From positions 248,001 to 312,000 of the forward strand of contig CM063248.1 in the NCBI GenBank assembly GCA_032158295.1: 64,000 bases of DNA, written 5' to 3'. The notes under the pieces were generated by a model. The model had not been told where the DNA came from. It saw nothing but the letters and a program-made list of their open reading frames with translations, and ran no database searches. Below are positions 20,221-32,009 of the stretch, one piece after another (within the stretch, counting starts at the first letter, position 1; each line of letters begins with the position of its first letter). The position numbers and the translations under genes were made by a program. Source of the stretch: Pycnopodia helianthoides. Taxonomy: Eukaryota; Echinodermata; Asteroidea; Forcipulatida; Asteriidae.

Positions 20221-20547
20221 ATGGAGACCGTAGGAGGAGGTCGATGCGTTCTCCCCGTTCTCATGCTAGCGATATCATCTTTTATGGCAATCGTGGCTCG
20301 TGATCCATGTATAGTTCCTAAACGGTGCGTTATGATTGATTATGTATTCGTGGGTTTCGAGGAAAAATTAATTTGGACCAAGACGCAAAATTTATGCCAC
20401 GTTGCCTGTAAAAACTCCGGCTGGTGTGAATCTTCAAATTACGAGATGACATCAGGTCAGTGTCAGCTCAACAACGCTTCGCACTACAATGACTCTAAAG
20501 GATTGGTGAACAAACAAGGCTGGGTTTACTCCTACACATGTTCTGAG
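20221..20547 (+). CDS. Exon 1 of a secreted PAN/apple-like protein
   Basis: 109 codons from ATG 20221. I choose it over the in-frame ATG at 20074 because it starts a good signal peptide: METVGGGRC, a hydrophobic run VLPVLMLAISSFMAIVA, then RDPC. The rest (about residues 27-109) has a PAN/apple-like pattern: two early Cys (C-x5-C), FVGFEEKLIWTKTQNLCHVAC, CESSNYEM, CQLNNASHYND and LVNKQGWVYSYTC. Such domains bind proteins or sugars outside the cell. It ends at a strong donor, TCTGAG|GTAAGC, in phase 0. The likely partner exons are at 36868 and 40434. The domain call is moderately sure; the gene name is unknown. Confidence 0.68.
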
Positions 20548-20601
20548 GTAAGCTTTGTTTTTAATTTGTTTAAATTTATCTTTAATTTTGTATGTATGTA
20601 A

Positions 20602-20864
20602 AGGTTTTTCCTGCCAATTTCAGCCAAAATTCATGCAATTTTATTAACACGCGTTCAAACTCACGCTGACGTTTACGGAATTTAATGAGTGTTGCGGCAT
20701 TACGATATTTGATCTTATTTGACCAGTAATGCCAAACTGGTAAAATTGAATTACTCTTTTTGACTGTTGAATGCTGATTCAACTGAGCATTCATTTTTAA
20801 ACGAAATTTAATAAGCCGGGTCTCAAAATAGATTGAAATTTGCTGAAATTGGCCGGGAAAACCT
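20602..20864 (+). mobile_element. 263-bp inverted-repeat (MITE-like) element in the first intron
   Basis: The left end AGGTTTTTCCTGCCAATTTC and the inverse complement of the right end, AGGTTTTCCCGGCCAATTTC, match at 18 of 20 positions and continue with AGC. It starts 55 bases after the exon 1 donor. A related left end (AGGTTTTCCCGGGCAATTTT) is at 21443 and 25204. No clear target duplication and no coding potential. Confidence 0.6.
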
Positions 20865-21822
20865 ATATCATTATGGTTTGAATGTGTTTTATAATGGTCC
20901 ATTGAAAATAATCATCGAGATAACAACAATTTTAAAAAAAAATTACTTTTGCTCTTAAACATCATTTTCATGCTGCCATGTTGATAGGTTCATGTCGTTT
21001 TCTTTTTTGCAAGCCTGACCCGATTTCAGATTTCATCTTTGTAATAATATTACTGGTAAACTATTCTACCACACATAAAGCACGCGGCCAACATCGTTAC
21101 CAGTTGTCAGAGACCAGTATCTGCACTTTTTGTGACCATATGATAACATTTCTGTAAAAGCTTAAGGTCAATTGGTCAATAGAATCACGTTACCAACTTC
21201 CCTTGTGTACCGGTGGTGTTACCAACTTTCCAACATCGTTTGACCTACGATTGTCTGATAACATCAAGTTGTCACGTAAGTCAGCGTCAGTTTGTGACTG
21301 CTGCATAACCAGGGATGACATGATATTAGGACTACATACTGTTTGACAAGTCCAAATATTAAGGCGTATTAATCGCCCTAAATATTTAATTAAATGAACT
21401 ACCGGGACCCGCGCGTAGCGCTGGTTTCCCGCTGTAATATAGGTTTTCCCGGGCAATTTTAGCAAAAATTCATTCAATTTCATAAACACTCATTCAAATT
21501 CACGCATTTCCCCTAATCCACTCAAACTAGGGTTTCTTTTTAGCTATCAATGCATTCTATTTCGTTTTCGTGCACATATGATTTCGTTTCAGTCATTCTA
21601 TTTCATTTAAAGACTTTCAAGACTACATTTTGATCATTCTTAAGTTGAATTTCTACTACCTGTTTACAACTGATGAAATCAAAGTAAGACACGTCGACGC
21701 ACACATGAGTTTGTTGCTAGCTGGCGTTTTCTTTTTCGTTTATGGGCAATGAATTTCAACTTGTGTGCGTTTAAACTTCTTTGGTGTGAGCAGACACATT
21801 TTGGTTAATTTTTATAGATGTG

Positions 21823-22332
21823 TAATTGAATTTTGCCTGACCAATTCTATCGATGTCTGGTTCAATGCCACTCCTAAGTGCGAAATTGATAAACTGAATC
21901 GTGTGGCCAAAAAATGCTTCATACCTAACTGGGGTTAAGTTTGATGACATGAATACAATCTATGACAAGAGAATGAAGAAGCGCGTGGATAATATCGTCC
22001 AGGATATTCATCACCCAGCAAATGAGTTCTTCCAGCTGATGCCTTTAGGAAGAAGGATGAGAACAATTGGTTCAAAAACTGACCGTTTTATGAATAGTTG
22101 TATACCATCGGCCGTGCAAGTTTTTAATGGGAATTTTCCATGTAAGGAGTAATGTTGTTTCAGGTATTCAAATATGTATATTTTTTTATTGTATTGATTG
22201 TGTATATAGTCTGTTTTATCGTATTGTATGTTAAGATGTATTGTATGTTTGTAATGATGATGCGAGACCAATATTTCAAACTCCTTGATTGTTTTGAATC
22301 ATTGGCTGAATAAACTATTCTATTCTATTCTA
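21823..22332 (+). pseudogene. LINE 3' end (CR1/jockey-like), unit one
   Basis: The frame gives DVWFNATPKCEIDKLNRVAK, then after a stop and frame change KRVDNIVQDIHHPANEFFQL, MPLGRRMRTIGSKTDRFMNS and IPSAVQVFN, a typical C-terminus of LINE RT proteins (HPL-FF-LLPSGRR, KT-RF-NSFIP-A). It ends in AATAAACTATTCTATTCTAT, a short tandem-repeat tail. It is a 5'-truncated copy. Confidence 0.75.
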
Positions 22333-22502
22333 AGTTGTGGCTCCATGGCTAAGCTGACAAGAGCTGCTCTTTTACTGACACTTCAGTTGTAAGAAGCGTT
22401 TCCGTGATTCTATAGTCCGTGCACCGCCCGAGTTTGCTGAACAAAATGTAGTTTGCAGTAAACTACTAGAATCATGGTTGAAAATATTTTAAAAGATACC
22501 AG

Positions 22503-23172
22503 AGGCTTGTTATTTACGTACGCTTGTTGTTCTTTTTGTTAATATTGTCGTTGATTAACGTATTTTTCCAATTTTGGAGTTGATAGGTCCCAAGGGAACA
22601 ATAAGTGCCTCCCGTTAACGGCTACCGCAAATTTTTATGGATATTATTTTTTTATAAGGTTGAAATGACCACAATAGTTTTGAAGGCCTTTACCTGGCAT
22701 CAGATGCTCATACTGATTATTTGCTAAGACATTAGTTTTTGACAGTATCATCATAGTGAAAGAAAATTATTATTTGTTGTTAAAAATTAGCATGTTGGTA
22801 AGACCTACATTATTTCATCATTAGCGTTAACATTTTTACAATTCAGCTGTGAAGGGCGAGAAAAAATACTTAAGGCTTGTTATTTACTTTCAATTATCGT
22901 TCTTTTCGTTAAAATTGTCATTGATTAACAAATGTTTTCAATTTTGGAGGTGATAGGTCCGCAAATTTGAGTGGATTTTTTTTTCGTAAGGTTGAAATGA
23001 ACACAATCGTTTTGAAGGTCACTACCTGGCACCGATTGCTCATACTGATTTGCTAAGGCATTTTTAATTAGTTGTTGACAGTATCGTCATGCTGAAAGAA
23101 AATGTATTTGTTTTGTTAAAAATGATCGTGGTGTTGGTAAGAGCTACATAATTTCATCATCATTAGCGTTCC
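22503..23172 (+). repeat. Two-copy 369-base degenerate direct repeat
   Basis: AGGCTTGTTATTTAC starts at 22503 and 22872. Each is followed by TTCTTTT-GTTAA-ATTGTC, CAATTTTGGAG-TGATAGGTC, AAGGTTGAAATGA and GTTTTGAAGG in the same order. Identity is moderate. The same pair occurs at 26265 and 26636 in unit two. Confidence 0.8.
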
Positions 23173-23878
23173 AAGAGTGCTTAAAAAAGTTGCTGGATTG
23201 ATGGAAGTGTACTTTTTTAATGATATTAATTCAAATTAGGAGAAAAACTTCAAAATGCATTTTTTCTTGTTTTGGGGAAAAAGTCAATTTTTAAGGCAGT
23301 ACTGTCACAACAGGATACAATTGCCCAAGTTTTTTTCACCAGATATGTAAAGACTAATGTTAGCCCTAATCACAACCGAAAGGAAAATTTTCTGAGACCC
23401 CTGGCAAATTGACATTTTGAGGGCCAAACATAGGGTAAAAATGTTGATTTTGCAATTTCTAAAAACATGCTCTAATGCATGATGCAAAAAAAGCATAAGG
23501 GTGAAATTTATAGCAATAATTTTTTTTTAATAAAGCCAAGGATGATACTTTGTGGTGATATAAAAGGTTTTATGAAATAACTTTGCATTTTGGTAAGGTG
23601 GAGTTATAAATATGAGCTAAAAAACAGTTTTCAGACCCCGAAACCGGCCTAAAATGCCCAAAACACAAAATGAGCTGTTACCATGACAACGGGCTTTATA
23701 TGGATTTAAAATGTTGATTTTTTTTACTTGTATCTTCCACCCACAAAGTATTTGAAATAAAAAACTAGAAATTCAGTTTTTGTCAATTACAAAAACGAGG
23801 TGTTCGTGAGTAATTTCATTAAAGTTGTGATTGATTGAATTGGTGACAAAATTTTTCCTTATCAATCCAATTTCTGGT

Positions 23879-24430
23879 TCAGGAGTTATATTCATTCAAT
23901 ATAAACTTCAACTGCCGGTTTGAACCAGAAGTCAATGTCATATGAGATCATACTCTTTGTATCGTTTCTTAAGTTGTTACATATCATCCCAACGATGTTT
24001 AGATTGTAAAAATCCAATACGTGGTTCAGAAGTTATGAATTTTTATAACATGACATTTCAACTTGCGGTTTTTACCGGAAGTCAAGGTCAAACCGGTCAC
24101 ATTTTGAATAGTGCGTGTCAATTTATTTATGACCTTTCAGATGATATATGGATTGAAAAAATCCAATGCCTGTTTCCGGAGTTATGAATTTTTCAAAATT
24201 TAAACATCAATTTCCGGTTTAGACCGGAAGTCAAGGTTAAAAAGGGTCACATTTTGTGTAGCGCGTGATTAGTTTATGAAGACCTTTTAGATGATGGATG
24301 GATTGTAAACATCTAATATGTGGTTCAGGACTTTTGATTTTTTCAAATGTAAAGTTTCAACTTCCGTTTTGAACCGGAAGGCAATGTCAAATGAGGTCAC
24401 ACTTGGTAGCGTTGATGGAGTCTTCTGAGT
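23879..24430 (+). repeat. 148-base satellite, about four monomers (unit one)
   Basis: Monomers carry GGTTCAGGAGTTATGAATTT, then CTTCCGGTTT-AACCGGAAG, GTCAAGGTCAAA, a GGTCACA box and GATGATGTATGGATTGTAAA. The spacing is 147-151 bases, best measured in unit two. It stops where the roughly 1.1-kb segment is missing. Confidence 0.88.
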
Positions 24431-25584
24431 CCTTTCTTATGACTTATAGATGATAAAAATAAAACATGTTTACATGCATTTTTTATAAAGTGGCTCGCAC
24501 AGTGATGGATGAACAATTAGTTTAAATCAATAGATGATGCAATGCCGGTAACATCCCTATGACAACGTGTCAAGTATTGAAGAACCCTTTCTCCTGTGAA
24601 TGAATGGAGCACTGCTAAAAATAGCATGACCCTCCCGTCTATCATTATTAAAAGGCCATGTACATTAATAAATTGAGTAATTAAATAACTCTTTCATCGA
24701 TTAAATAACTATTACGTGTTTGAATAAATAATCATGTCACGACCCCCAAATATCAGAGTTGCGTACACGTACATTTAATATTATTTTAGGAAGAGTGTGT
24801 TATTCTTAAAATAAATATATATCACATGGTACGCTCTGATAAGGACAACTTTGAGCTCGACGCTCTGTTTTCTCATAATATTATTTGGTGGGGTGCACCC
24901 TATGATAACATTTCTGTAAAAGCTTAAGGTCAATTGGTCAATAGAATCACGTTACCAACTTCCCTTGTGTACCGGTGGTGTTACCAACTTTCCAACATCG
25001 TTTGACCTACGATTGTCTGATAACATCAAGTTGTCACGTAAGTCAGCGTCAGTTTGTGACTGCTGCATAACCAGGGATGACATGATATTAGGACTACATA
25101 CTGTTTGACAAGTCCAAATATTAAGGCGTATTAATCGCCCTAAATATTTAATTAAATGAACTACCGGGACCCGCGCGTAGCGCTGGTTTCCCGCTGTAAT
25201 ATAGGTTTTTCCGGGCAATTTTAGCAAAAATTCATTCAATTTCATAAACACTCATTCAAATTCACGCATTTCCCCTAATCCACTCAAACTAGGGTTTCTT
25301 TTTAGCTATCAATGCATTCTATTTCGTTTTCGTGCACATATGATTTCGTTTCAGTCATTCTATTTCATTTAAAGACTTTCAAGACTACATTTTGATCATT
25401 CTTAAGTTGAATTTCTACTACCTGTTTACAACTGATGAAATCAAAGTAAGACACGTCGACGCACACATGAGTTTGTTGCTAGCTGGCGTTTTCTTTTTCG
25501 TTTATGGGCAATGAATTTCAACTTGTGTGCGTTTAAACTTCTTTGGTGTGAGCAGACACATTTTGGTTAATTTTTATAGATGTG

Positions 25585-26095
25585 TAATTGAATTTTGCCT
25601 GACCAATTCTATCGATGTCTGGTTCAATGCCACTCCTAAGTGCGAAATTGATCAACTGAATCGTGTGGCCAAAAAATGCTTCATACCTAACTGGGGTTAA
25701 GTTTGATGACATGAATACAATCTATGACAAGAGAATAAAGAAGCGCGTGGATAATATCGTCCAGGATATTCATCACCCAGCAAATGAGTTCTTCCAGCTG
25801 ATGCCTTTAGGAAGAAGGATGAGAACAATTGGTTCAAAAACTGACCGTTTTATGAATAGTTGTATACCATCGGCCGTGCAAGTTTTTAATGGGAATTTTC
25901 CATGTAAGGAGTAATGTTGTTTCAGGTATTCAAATATGTATATATTTTTTTATTGTATTGATTGTGTATATAGTCTGTTTTATCGTATTGTATGTTAAGA
26001 TGTATTGTATGTTTGTAATGATGATGCGAGACCAATATTTCAAACTCCTTGGTTGTTTTGAATCATTGGCTGAATAAACTATTCTATTCTATTCT
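25585..26095 (+). pseudogene. LINE 3' end (CR1/jockey-like), unit two
   Basis: Duplicate of 21823-22332. It has the same KRVDNIVQDIHHPANEFFQL and MPLGRRMRTIGSKTDRF and the same TTCTA tail, with isolated changes (one Met to Ile). It was carried by the tandem duplication. Confidence 0.75.
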
Positions 26096-27640
26096 AAGTT
26101 GTGGCTCCATGGCTAAGCTGACAAGAGCTGCTCTTTTACTGACACTTCAGTTGTAAGAAGCGTTTCCGTGATTCTATAGTCCGTGCACCGCCCGAGTTTG
26201 CTGAACAAAATGTAGTTTGCAGTAAACTACTAGAATCATGGTTGAAAATATTTTAAAAGATACCAGAGGCTTGTTATTTACGTACGCTTGTTGTTCTTTT
26301 TGTTAATATTGTCGTTGATTAACGTATTTTTCCAATTTTGGAGTTGATAGGTCCCAAGGGAACAATAAGTGCCTCCCGTTAACGGCTACCGCAAATTTTT
26401 ATGGATATTATTTTTTTATAAGGTTGAAATGACCACAATAGTTTTGAAGGCCTTTACCTGGCATCAGATGCTCATACTGATTATTTGCTAAGACATTAGT
26501 TTTTGACAGTATCATCATAGTGAAAGAAAATTATTATTTGTTGTTAAAAATTAGCATGTTGGTAAGACCTACATTATTTCATCATTAGCGTTAACATTTT
26601 TACAATTCAGCTGTGAAGGGCGAGAAAAAATACTTAAGGCTTGTTATTTACTTTCAATTATCGTTCTTTTCGTTAAAATTGTCATTGATTAACAAATGTT
26701 TTCAATTTTGGAGGTGATAGGTCCGCAAATTTGAGTGGATTTTTTTTTCGTAAGGTTGAAATGAACACAATCGTTTTGAAGGTCACTACCTGGCACCGAT
26801 TGCTCATACTGATTTGCTAAGGCATTTTTAATTAGTTGTTGACAGTATCGTCATGCTGAAAGAAAATGTATTTGTTTTGTTAAAAATGATCGTGGTGTTG
26901 GTAAGAGCTACATAATTTCATCATCATTAGCGTTCCAAGAGTGCTTAAAAAAGTTGCTGGATTGATGGAAGTGTACTTTTTTAATGATATTAATTCAAAT
27001 TAGGAGAAAAACTTCAAAATGCATTTTTTCTTGTTTTGGGGAAAAAGTCAATTTTTAAGGCAGTACTGTCACAACAGGATACAATTGCCCAAGTTTTTTT
27101 CACCAGATATGTAAAGACTAATGTTAGCCCTAATCACAACCGAAAGGAAAATTTTCTGAGACCCCTGGCAAATTGACATTTTGAGGGCCAAAAATAGAGT
27201 AAAAATGTTGATTTTGCAATTTCTAAAAACATGCTCTAATGCATGATGCAAAAAAAGCATAAGGGTGAAATTTATAGCAATAATTTTTTTTTAAATAAAG
27301 CCAAGGATGATACTTTGTGGTGATATAAAAGGTTTTATGAAATAACTTTGCATTTTGGTAAGGTGGAGTTATAAATATGAGCTAAAAAACAGTTTTCAGA
27401 CCCCGAAACCGGCCTAAAATGCCCAAAACACAAAATGAGCTGTTACCATGACAACGGGCTTTATATGGATTTGAAATGTTGATTTTTTTTACTTGTATCT
27501 TCCACCCACAAAGTATTTGAAATAAAAAACTAGAAATTCAGTTTTTGTCAATTACAAAAACGAGGTGTTCGTGAGTAATTTCATTAAAGTTGTGATTGAT
27601 TGAATTGGTGACAAAATTTTTCCTTATCAATCCAATTTCT

Positions 27641-28412
27641 GGTTCAGGAGTTATATTCATTCAATATAAACTTCAACTGCCGGTTTGAACCAGAAGTCAA
27701 TGTCATATGAGATCATACTCTTTGTATCGTTTCTTAAGTTGTTACATATCATCCCAACGATGTTTAGATTGTAAAAATCCAATACGTGGTTCAGAAGTTA
27801 TGAATTTTTATAACATGACATTTCAACTTGCGGTTTTTACCGGAAGTCAAGGTCAAACCGGTCACATTTTGAATAGTGCGTGTCAATTTATTTATGACCT
27901 TTCAGATGATATATGGATTGAAAAAATCCAATGCCTGTTTCCGGAGTTATTAATTTTTCAAAATTTAAACATCAATTTCCGGTTTAGACCGGAAGTCAAG
28001 GTTAAAAAGGGTCACATTTTGTGTAGCGCGTGATTAGTTTATGAAGACCTTTTAGATGATGGATGGATTGTAAACATCTAATATGTGGTTCAGGACTTTT
28101 GATTTTTTCAAATGTAAAGTTTCAACTTCCGTTTTGAACCGGAAGGCAATGTCAAATGAGGTCACACTTGGTAGCGTTGATGGAGTCTTCTGAGTCCTTT
28201 CTTATGACTTATAAATGATAAAAATAAAACATGTGGTTCGGGATTTGTAATTAATGAAACATTAAATATCAATTTTTGACTTTAACCGGAAGTCAAGGTC
28301 AAACAGGGTCGCATATTGTGTAGCACGTGATAAGTCTAACAAGACCTTTCAGATGATGTTTGAATTGTTAAAATCCAACGTGTGGTTCAGGAGTTAAGAA
28401 TTTTTCAAATAA
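27641..28412 (+). repeat. 148-base satellite, about six monomers (unit two)
   Basis: The marker GGTTCAGGAG or its variants starts at about 27641, 27788, 27936, 28087, 28235 and 28384, giving steps of 147, 148, 151, 148 and 149. Each monomer has the CCGGAAGTCAAGGTCA box or a variant. Further degenerate monomer pieces continue to about 28760 (GTGGTTCAGGAGTTATGATT at 28722). Confidence 0.9.
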
Positions 28413-29001
28413 TTAGATGGATGATCCGCTGGGGTGCAATATGAGCTCTAACACCGACGGATGCGGAATGTATTCCAGCATGGTCCAGCACGTGTGTTCT
28501 TTCACCATCGCGCGTCGTCAATGCGGGTTAACTTAAACGTGCGCCTTTTTCGACCAGATGTAAAAATCAAAATGTTGTTATCTCTGTGCAACAGTTTGAG
28601 CAGGCTTAACGTTCTACAACCTAATACAAAAAATCTCTAAAATGATCAGTAGTTTTTGAGATATGAATTTTTGAACTTTCAACGACCTGTCCGATGTTTT
28701 ATAGATTGTAAAAATCCTACATGTGGTTCAGGAGTTATGATTTTTTACAAATATTAAACTTTGAATTAGTGTAAATTGATACCTGATACCTAATTTTTTT
28801 TACTGCGCGGAACATCTGTTTATTGTGCATATGGTTCAGACGGCCAAGATTACCAAGAAGAAGTCCTGACCAATTAGCGACTGAGGGAAGAGCATATTTT
28901 ATAAAGATAGTTCATTAATGTTTTACTATAGTAGACATTTAGTGATGGATTTCGTTCTTGATTGTAATCATCTGGACTATCAATGAATCGTTGGGTTTTA
29001 T
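28413..29001. other. No gene seen; present only in the long tandem unit
   Basis: This part of the roughly 1.1-kb extra segment starts with a more GC-rich patch (28425-28550) and continues with AT-rich sequence and a satellite remnant near 28690-28760. No coding frame or structural repeat explains it. Confidence 0.5.
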
Positions 29002-29385
29002 TTATAATTTTTTCAAAACGTTGTTTAAACGGAGAGTTAGGAGAGGTTCAATGAATTTGGTTTGGTTAACGTTAGTGTCAATTTGGTCGATTTCCTCAAT
29101 CTCTGGATCTGATTGGGAGTCTTCGAAAATGAAACCAAGCTCTGCTCCTTGACTTTCTATTTTCTCTTGCAGTTTATGGTAACTGTGGTATACTTTAGGA
29201 GTATTCTCTTTAGAAAGTAGCACAACTGCTAAATGGTAAACAATACTGTCGAGCTCTCGAATATTTTTAGACTTAACCAGAATACCGATCCAGTACATAC
29301 CATCTTTAAAATTTCTCCGATAATGCTTTCGACACTGTTTACATGCATTTTTTATAAAGTGGCTCGCACAGTGATGGATGAACAA
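29002..29385 (-). pseudogene. Unidentified ORF, possibly transposase-derived
   Basis: An open frame of about 127 codons with no ATG at its head. It begins FIHHCASHFIKNACKQCRKH, continues with YRRNFKDGMYWIGILVKSKN and LDSIVYHLAVVLLSKENTPK, and ends with an acidic stretch, FEDSQSDPEIEEIDQI. I do not recognise it. The HCASHFIKNA start loosely recalls the Cys/His-H region of transposase-derived proteins. Its 5' part lies in the segment shared by both tandem units (29339-29385) and the rest only in the long unit, so unit one has lost most of it. Confidence 0.35.
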
Positions 29386-29789
29386 TTAGTTTAAATCAAT
29401 AGATGATGCAATGCCGGTAACATCCCTATGACAACGTGTCAAGTATTGAAGAACCCTTTCTCCTGTGAATGAATGGAGCACTGCTAAAAATAGCATGACC
29501 CTCCCGTCTATCATTATTAAAAGGCCATGTACATTAATAAATTGAGTAATTAAATAACTCTTTCATCGATTAAATAACTATTACGTGTTTGAATAAATAA
29601 TCATGTCACGACCCCCAAATATCAGAGTTGCGTACACGTACATTTAATATTATTTTAGGAAGAGTGTGTTATTCTTAAAATAAATATATATCACATGGTA
29701 CGCTCTGATAAGGACAACTTTGAGCTCGACGCTCTGTTTTCTCATAATATTATTTGGTGGGGTGCACCCTATCTAAGGAACTCCAGTAA

Positions 29790-30330
29790 ACTGGCGACGA
29801 ATTGCCTCTTCTTCGGAACGATCACTACACAGTATTATTGTAGTCGTGCGAACAACAAGTTGGTGTAGGTGAGAATGAGGTTCTCCGACATTAGTGAACC
29901 TAATCGTCCACAATCTATGAAGTGTTGCACAGTTTGTGCCGCATCTTTCAAGCCGAATGGCATGCGTGTGGAATCATTCGGGCCAAATGGGGTTGTGACG
30001 GTTATTTTAGGCACATAGGCTGACTCGACAGGGATCTGATGGTACGCTCCGATCAGGACAACCTTGGAAACACTGTTTTACCTTGCAGCGGCGAGGCAAA
30101 GTCGTGGATGTGTGGCATGGGATATTTATCCGACACAGTAACTCGGTTCAACGCCCAATAGTCACCAGAGGGACGCCAGTCTCCCGACGACTTTTTGGGC
30201 ACCATGCGTAAGGGAGTCGACCAACAGCTGTCCGATGGGCGGATGATCTTCATTTGAAGTATGTGGTTAAACTCAGATTTAGCTACTGTTAACTTGCCAG
30301 AAGCAAGGCGACGAGGGCGACATGCGACAA
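29790..30330 (-). pseudogene. Ty3/gypsy polyprotein fragment (RT)
   Basis: Read from 30330 leftwards: [80 protein letters not shown], then after a frame change GAYHQIPVESAYVPKITVTT and PFGLKDAAQT. This is the N-terminal half of a gypsy RT. The catalytic YxDD block, RNase H and integrase are absent, and stops interrupt it. It abuts the end of the tandem unit at 29770 on its 3' side. Confidence 0.85.
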
Positions 30331-30471
30331 GCTATCCGCTGGCCGCTTGCATTGTCGTTTCACTGATTCTTTTGGCTGTTGTATACGTGCAGGGTTCTTT
30401 GCTTGGAAACAACAGTACATGTAAAGGGCAGTCAACACTAAAAAAGGGAATGCTATTTTGTAGAGTCATAA

Positions 30472-31260
30472 CTAATTTGAAGTTTCCTTTCCCAGTAAGT
30501 TTTCCACAAACTTCCTAACAACTTTTGTTGACTGAATAATTTCGTATAATCTACGGGAACCCTTTTCATCACTCAGGAGAACTTGAAAATTGAACGGAGG
30601 TTGGGGGAAAGGAATAGTGTTGTTGTTCGGATTGAAAGCAACTTTAAAAGCACTAACGATAGCACCAAACTCCAAAAAATTCGTTCAAACTTTAAACTTA
30701 GCCAATGAAATCGTTTAGAGAAAGAAAACTACCATTATCGTCAAAAAATATCACCGACAACGAATACCCCAGCTGACAGCTAGTGATGATAATGAGCACA
30801 ATTGTCCCCGACCTTGATCTGGTTTTTTACCAAATCAATGTTTTTTGAACGTCAGAGTGAGTGGATGATTTATGAGTTTGCGTAAATTTCTGCCAAGAAT
30901 TAAATACGTCAAACAAAAATCTATTATGATGAAACAAATTAATACGCACAAATAGATCAATGGAACCATCTTCTAAGTACAATAAACGACCAATACCAAG
31001 TATTTGACAAGAAAAATAGGCCCAGCCAGAGCTTTCTGAGACAATAAGTCGACGCAACCAAGTGATTTTTAATGCATCCGTGGAGCTCTGACGTCCACCA
31101 TTCGTAAACCCCCGAGACTGTAATCTTGGATCATCTGATTTCTAGAAAAACGCTCAATACCTTTCCAAATGAAATTGTAAAACATAACATGTAATCATTT
31201 CACAGTATTGTCAGGGGGATCAGGAATGGTTAGGAGAAAACAGTGCGGGTCCGTCTAGAC
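30472..31260 (-). pseudogene. C-terminal part of an L1/Tx1-like LINE ORF2
   Basis: Read leftwards: LPDPPDN, then MFYNFIWKGIERFSRNQMIQ, DYSLGGLRMVDV, ALKITWLRRLIVSESSGWAY, SWQKFTQTHKSS, GVFVVGDIF, DDNGSFLSLNDFIG, TNFLEFGAIVSAF and RRLYEIIQSTKVVRKFVE, in shifting frames. This order (FIWKGK, GGLRMVD, ALK-WLRRL, GI--VGDL, FLEF--I--AI) is the tail of fish- and Tx1-type L1 ORF2 proteins. It is broken by several stops and shifts. With 32010-33727 it brackets a missing RT core. Confidence 0.82.
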
Positions 31261-32009
31261 CACAGGGCAATAAGTTTTTTCCCAATAGTAAATTAACATT
31301 ATTATAGTTCAACAAAACCATGGAACCCAGGTCTGTCGAGAAGTTAATACCTAAGTAGTAGGCCTCCTTTAATGTATCGTTGGGCCTACCAATTAACATC
31401 TCAATAGAACCCGTTTAGACCCAATCTATTATATTGCGTTACAACGTTAACTCGTATAGCCCTGACATGTTGGCAAACCGATTAAAGGGACACGTTGCCT
31501 TAAAATATCTTGAAATTTTCCTGTTTGGAAGTGTTCCATCCTTAAAACGCCTTTAGTGTGTTATAATTACTGAACGTGCTTTAAAAAACAAACATCGCCC
31601 TCTGACCCCCGACATCTGCCCCGCGAAACGTGTACGTATTTCCAGCCGTAAATACCGCCGTCCATGTAATGGGCAAACCAGTCAGATGAACACCCGATCT
31701 CTACCTCGCTCGCAACATGTAAACCGAGCTGAAGCTATGCACAGTACGTACCCCTCTGTCAAACGGCTGTTTGCTGCTACTCATTGAAGCATTGCTCAGT
31801 ACAGACCATCCGGGGATTCAGTACGTACAGTGACATCATGTTGTTTGCTGCCCTCATTTACGGGATTTTGATAAATTTATGCTGCGGGCTAGTGAAAGGA
31901 GTAAAAACTCCCTGCAAATGTCACTTATTTTGTAAATGTAATGTTACAAAAGATGCAATAAATTATAGAAAGCAGAAAACTAAAAAATAACGTCAACTTC
32001 TTGTGTTTT
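31261..32009. other. No gene seen; unplaced sequence replacing the LINE RT core
   Basis: This lies where L1 ORF2 should encode its RT palm. It starts with unremarkable AT-rich sequence, then carries AAAGGGACACGTTGCCTT (31485-31502), which looks like the start of an interspersed repeat, and a moderately GC-rich patch to 31800. No RT motif, inverted end or open frame was found. Confidence 0.5.

Larger units (their letters stand above)
21139..24900 (+). repeat. First unit of an intronic tandem duplication
   Basis: Beginning TATGATAACATTTCTGTAAA at 21139, this unit restarts at 24901 (offset 3762). The first about 3.33 kb match the second unit with few differences. Its last about 430 bases (24470-24900, TTTACATGCATTTTTTATAA to GGTGGGGTGCACCC) match the end of the second unit (29339-29770). 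The roughly 1.1 kb that separates these two parts in unit two is missing here. Confidence 0.93.
24901..29770 (+). repeat. Second unit of the intronic tandem duplication (long form)
   Basis: This matches 21139-24469 over its first 3.33 kb, then carries about 1.1 kb (28235-29338) not found in unit one, then the shared end segment (29339-29770). The joint between units, GTGCACCC followed by TATGATAAC, reuses CCCTAT, which is also where unit two ends before TCTAAGG. Confidence 0.93.

Noticed and set aside
30261..30518. Plus-strand ORF with a membrane-like segment (CIVVSLILLAVVYVQG)
   Set aside because: It overlaps the gypsy and LINE remnants on the other strand, has no good start context, and its hydrophobic part reverses element sequence.
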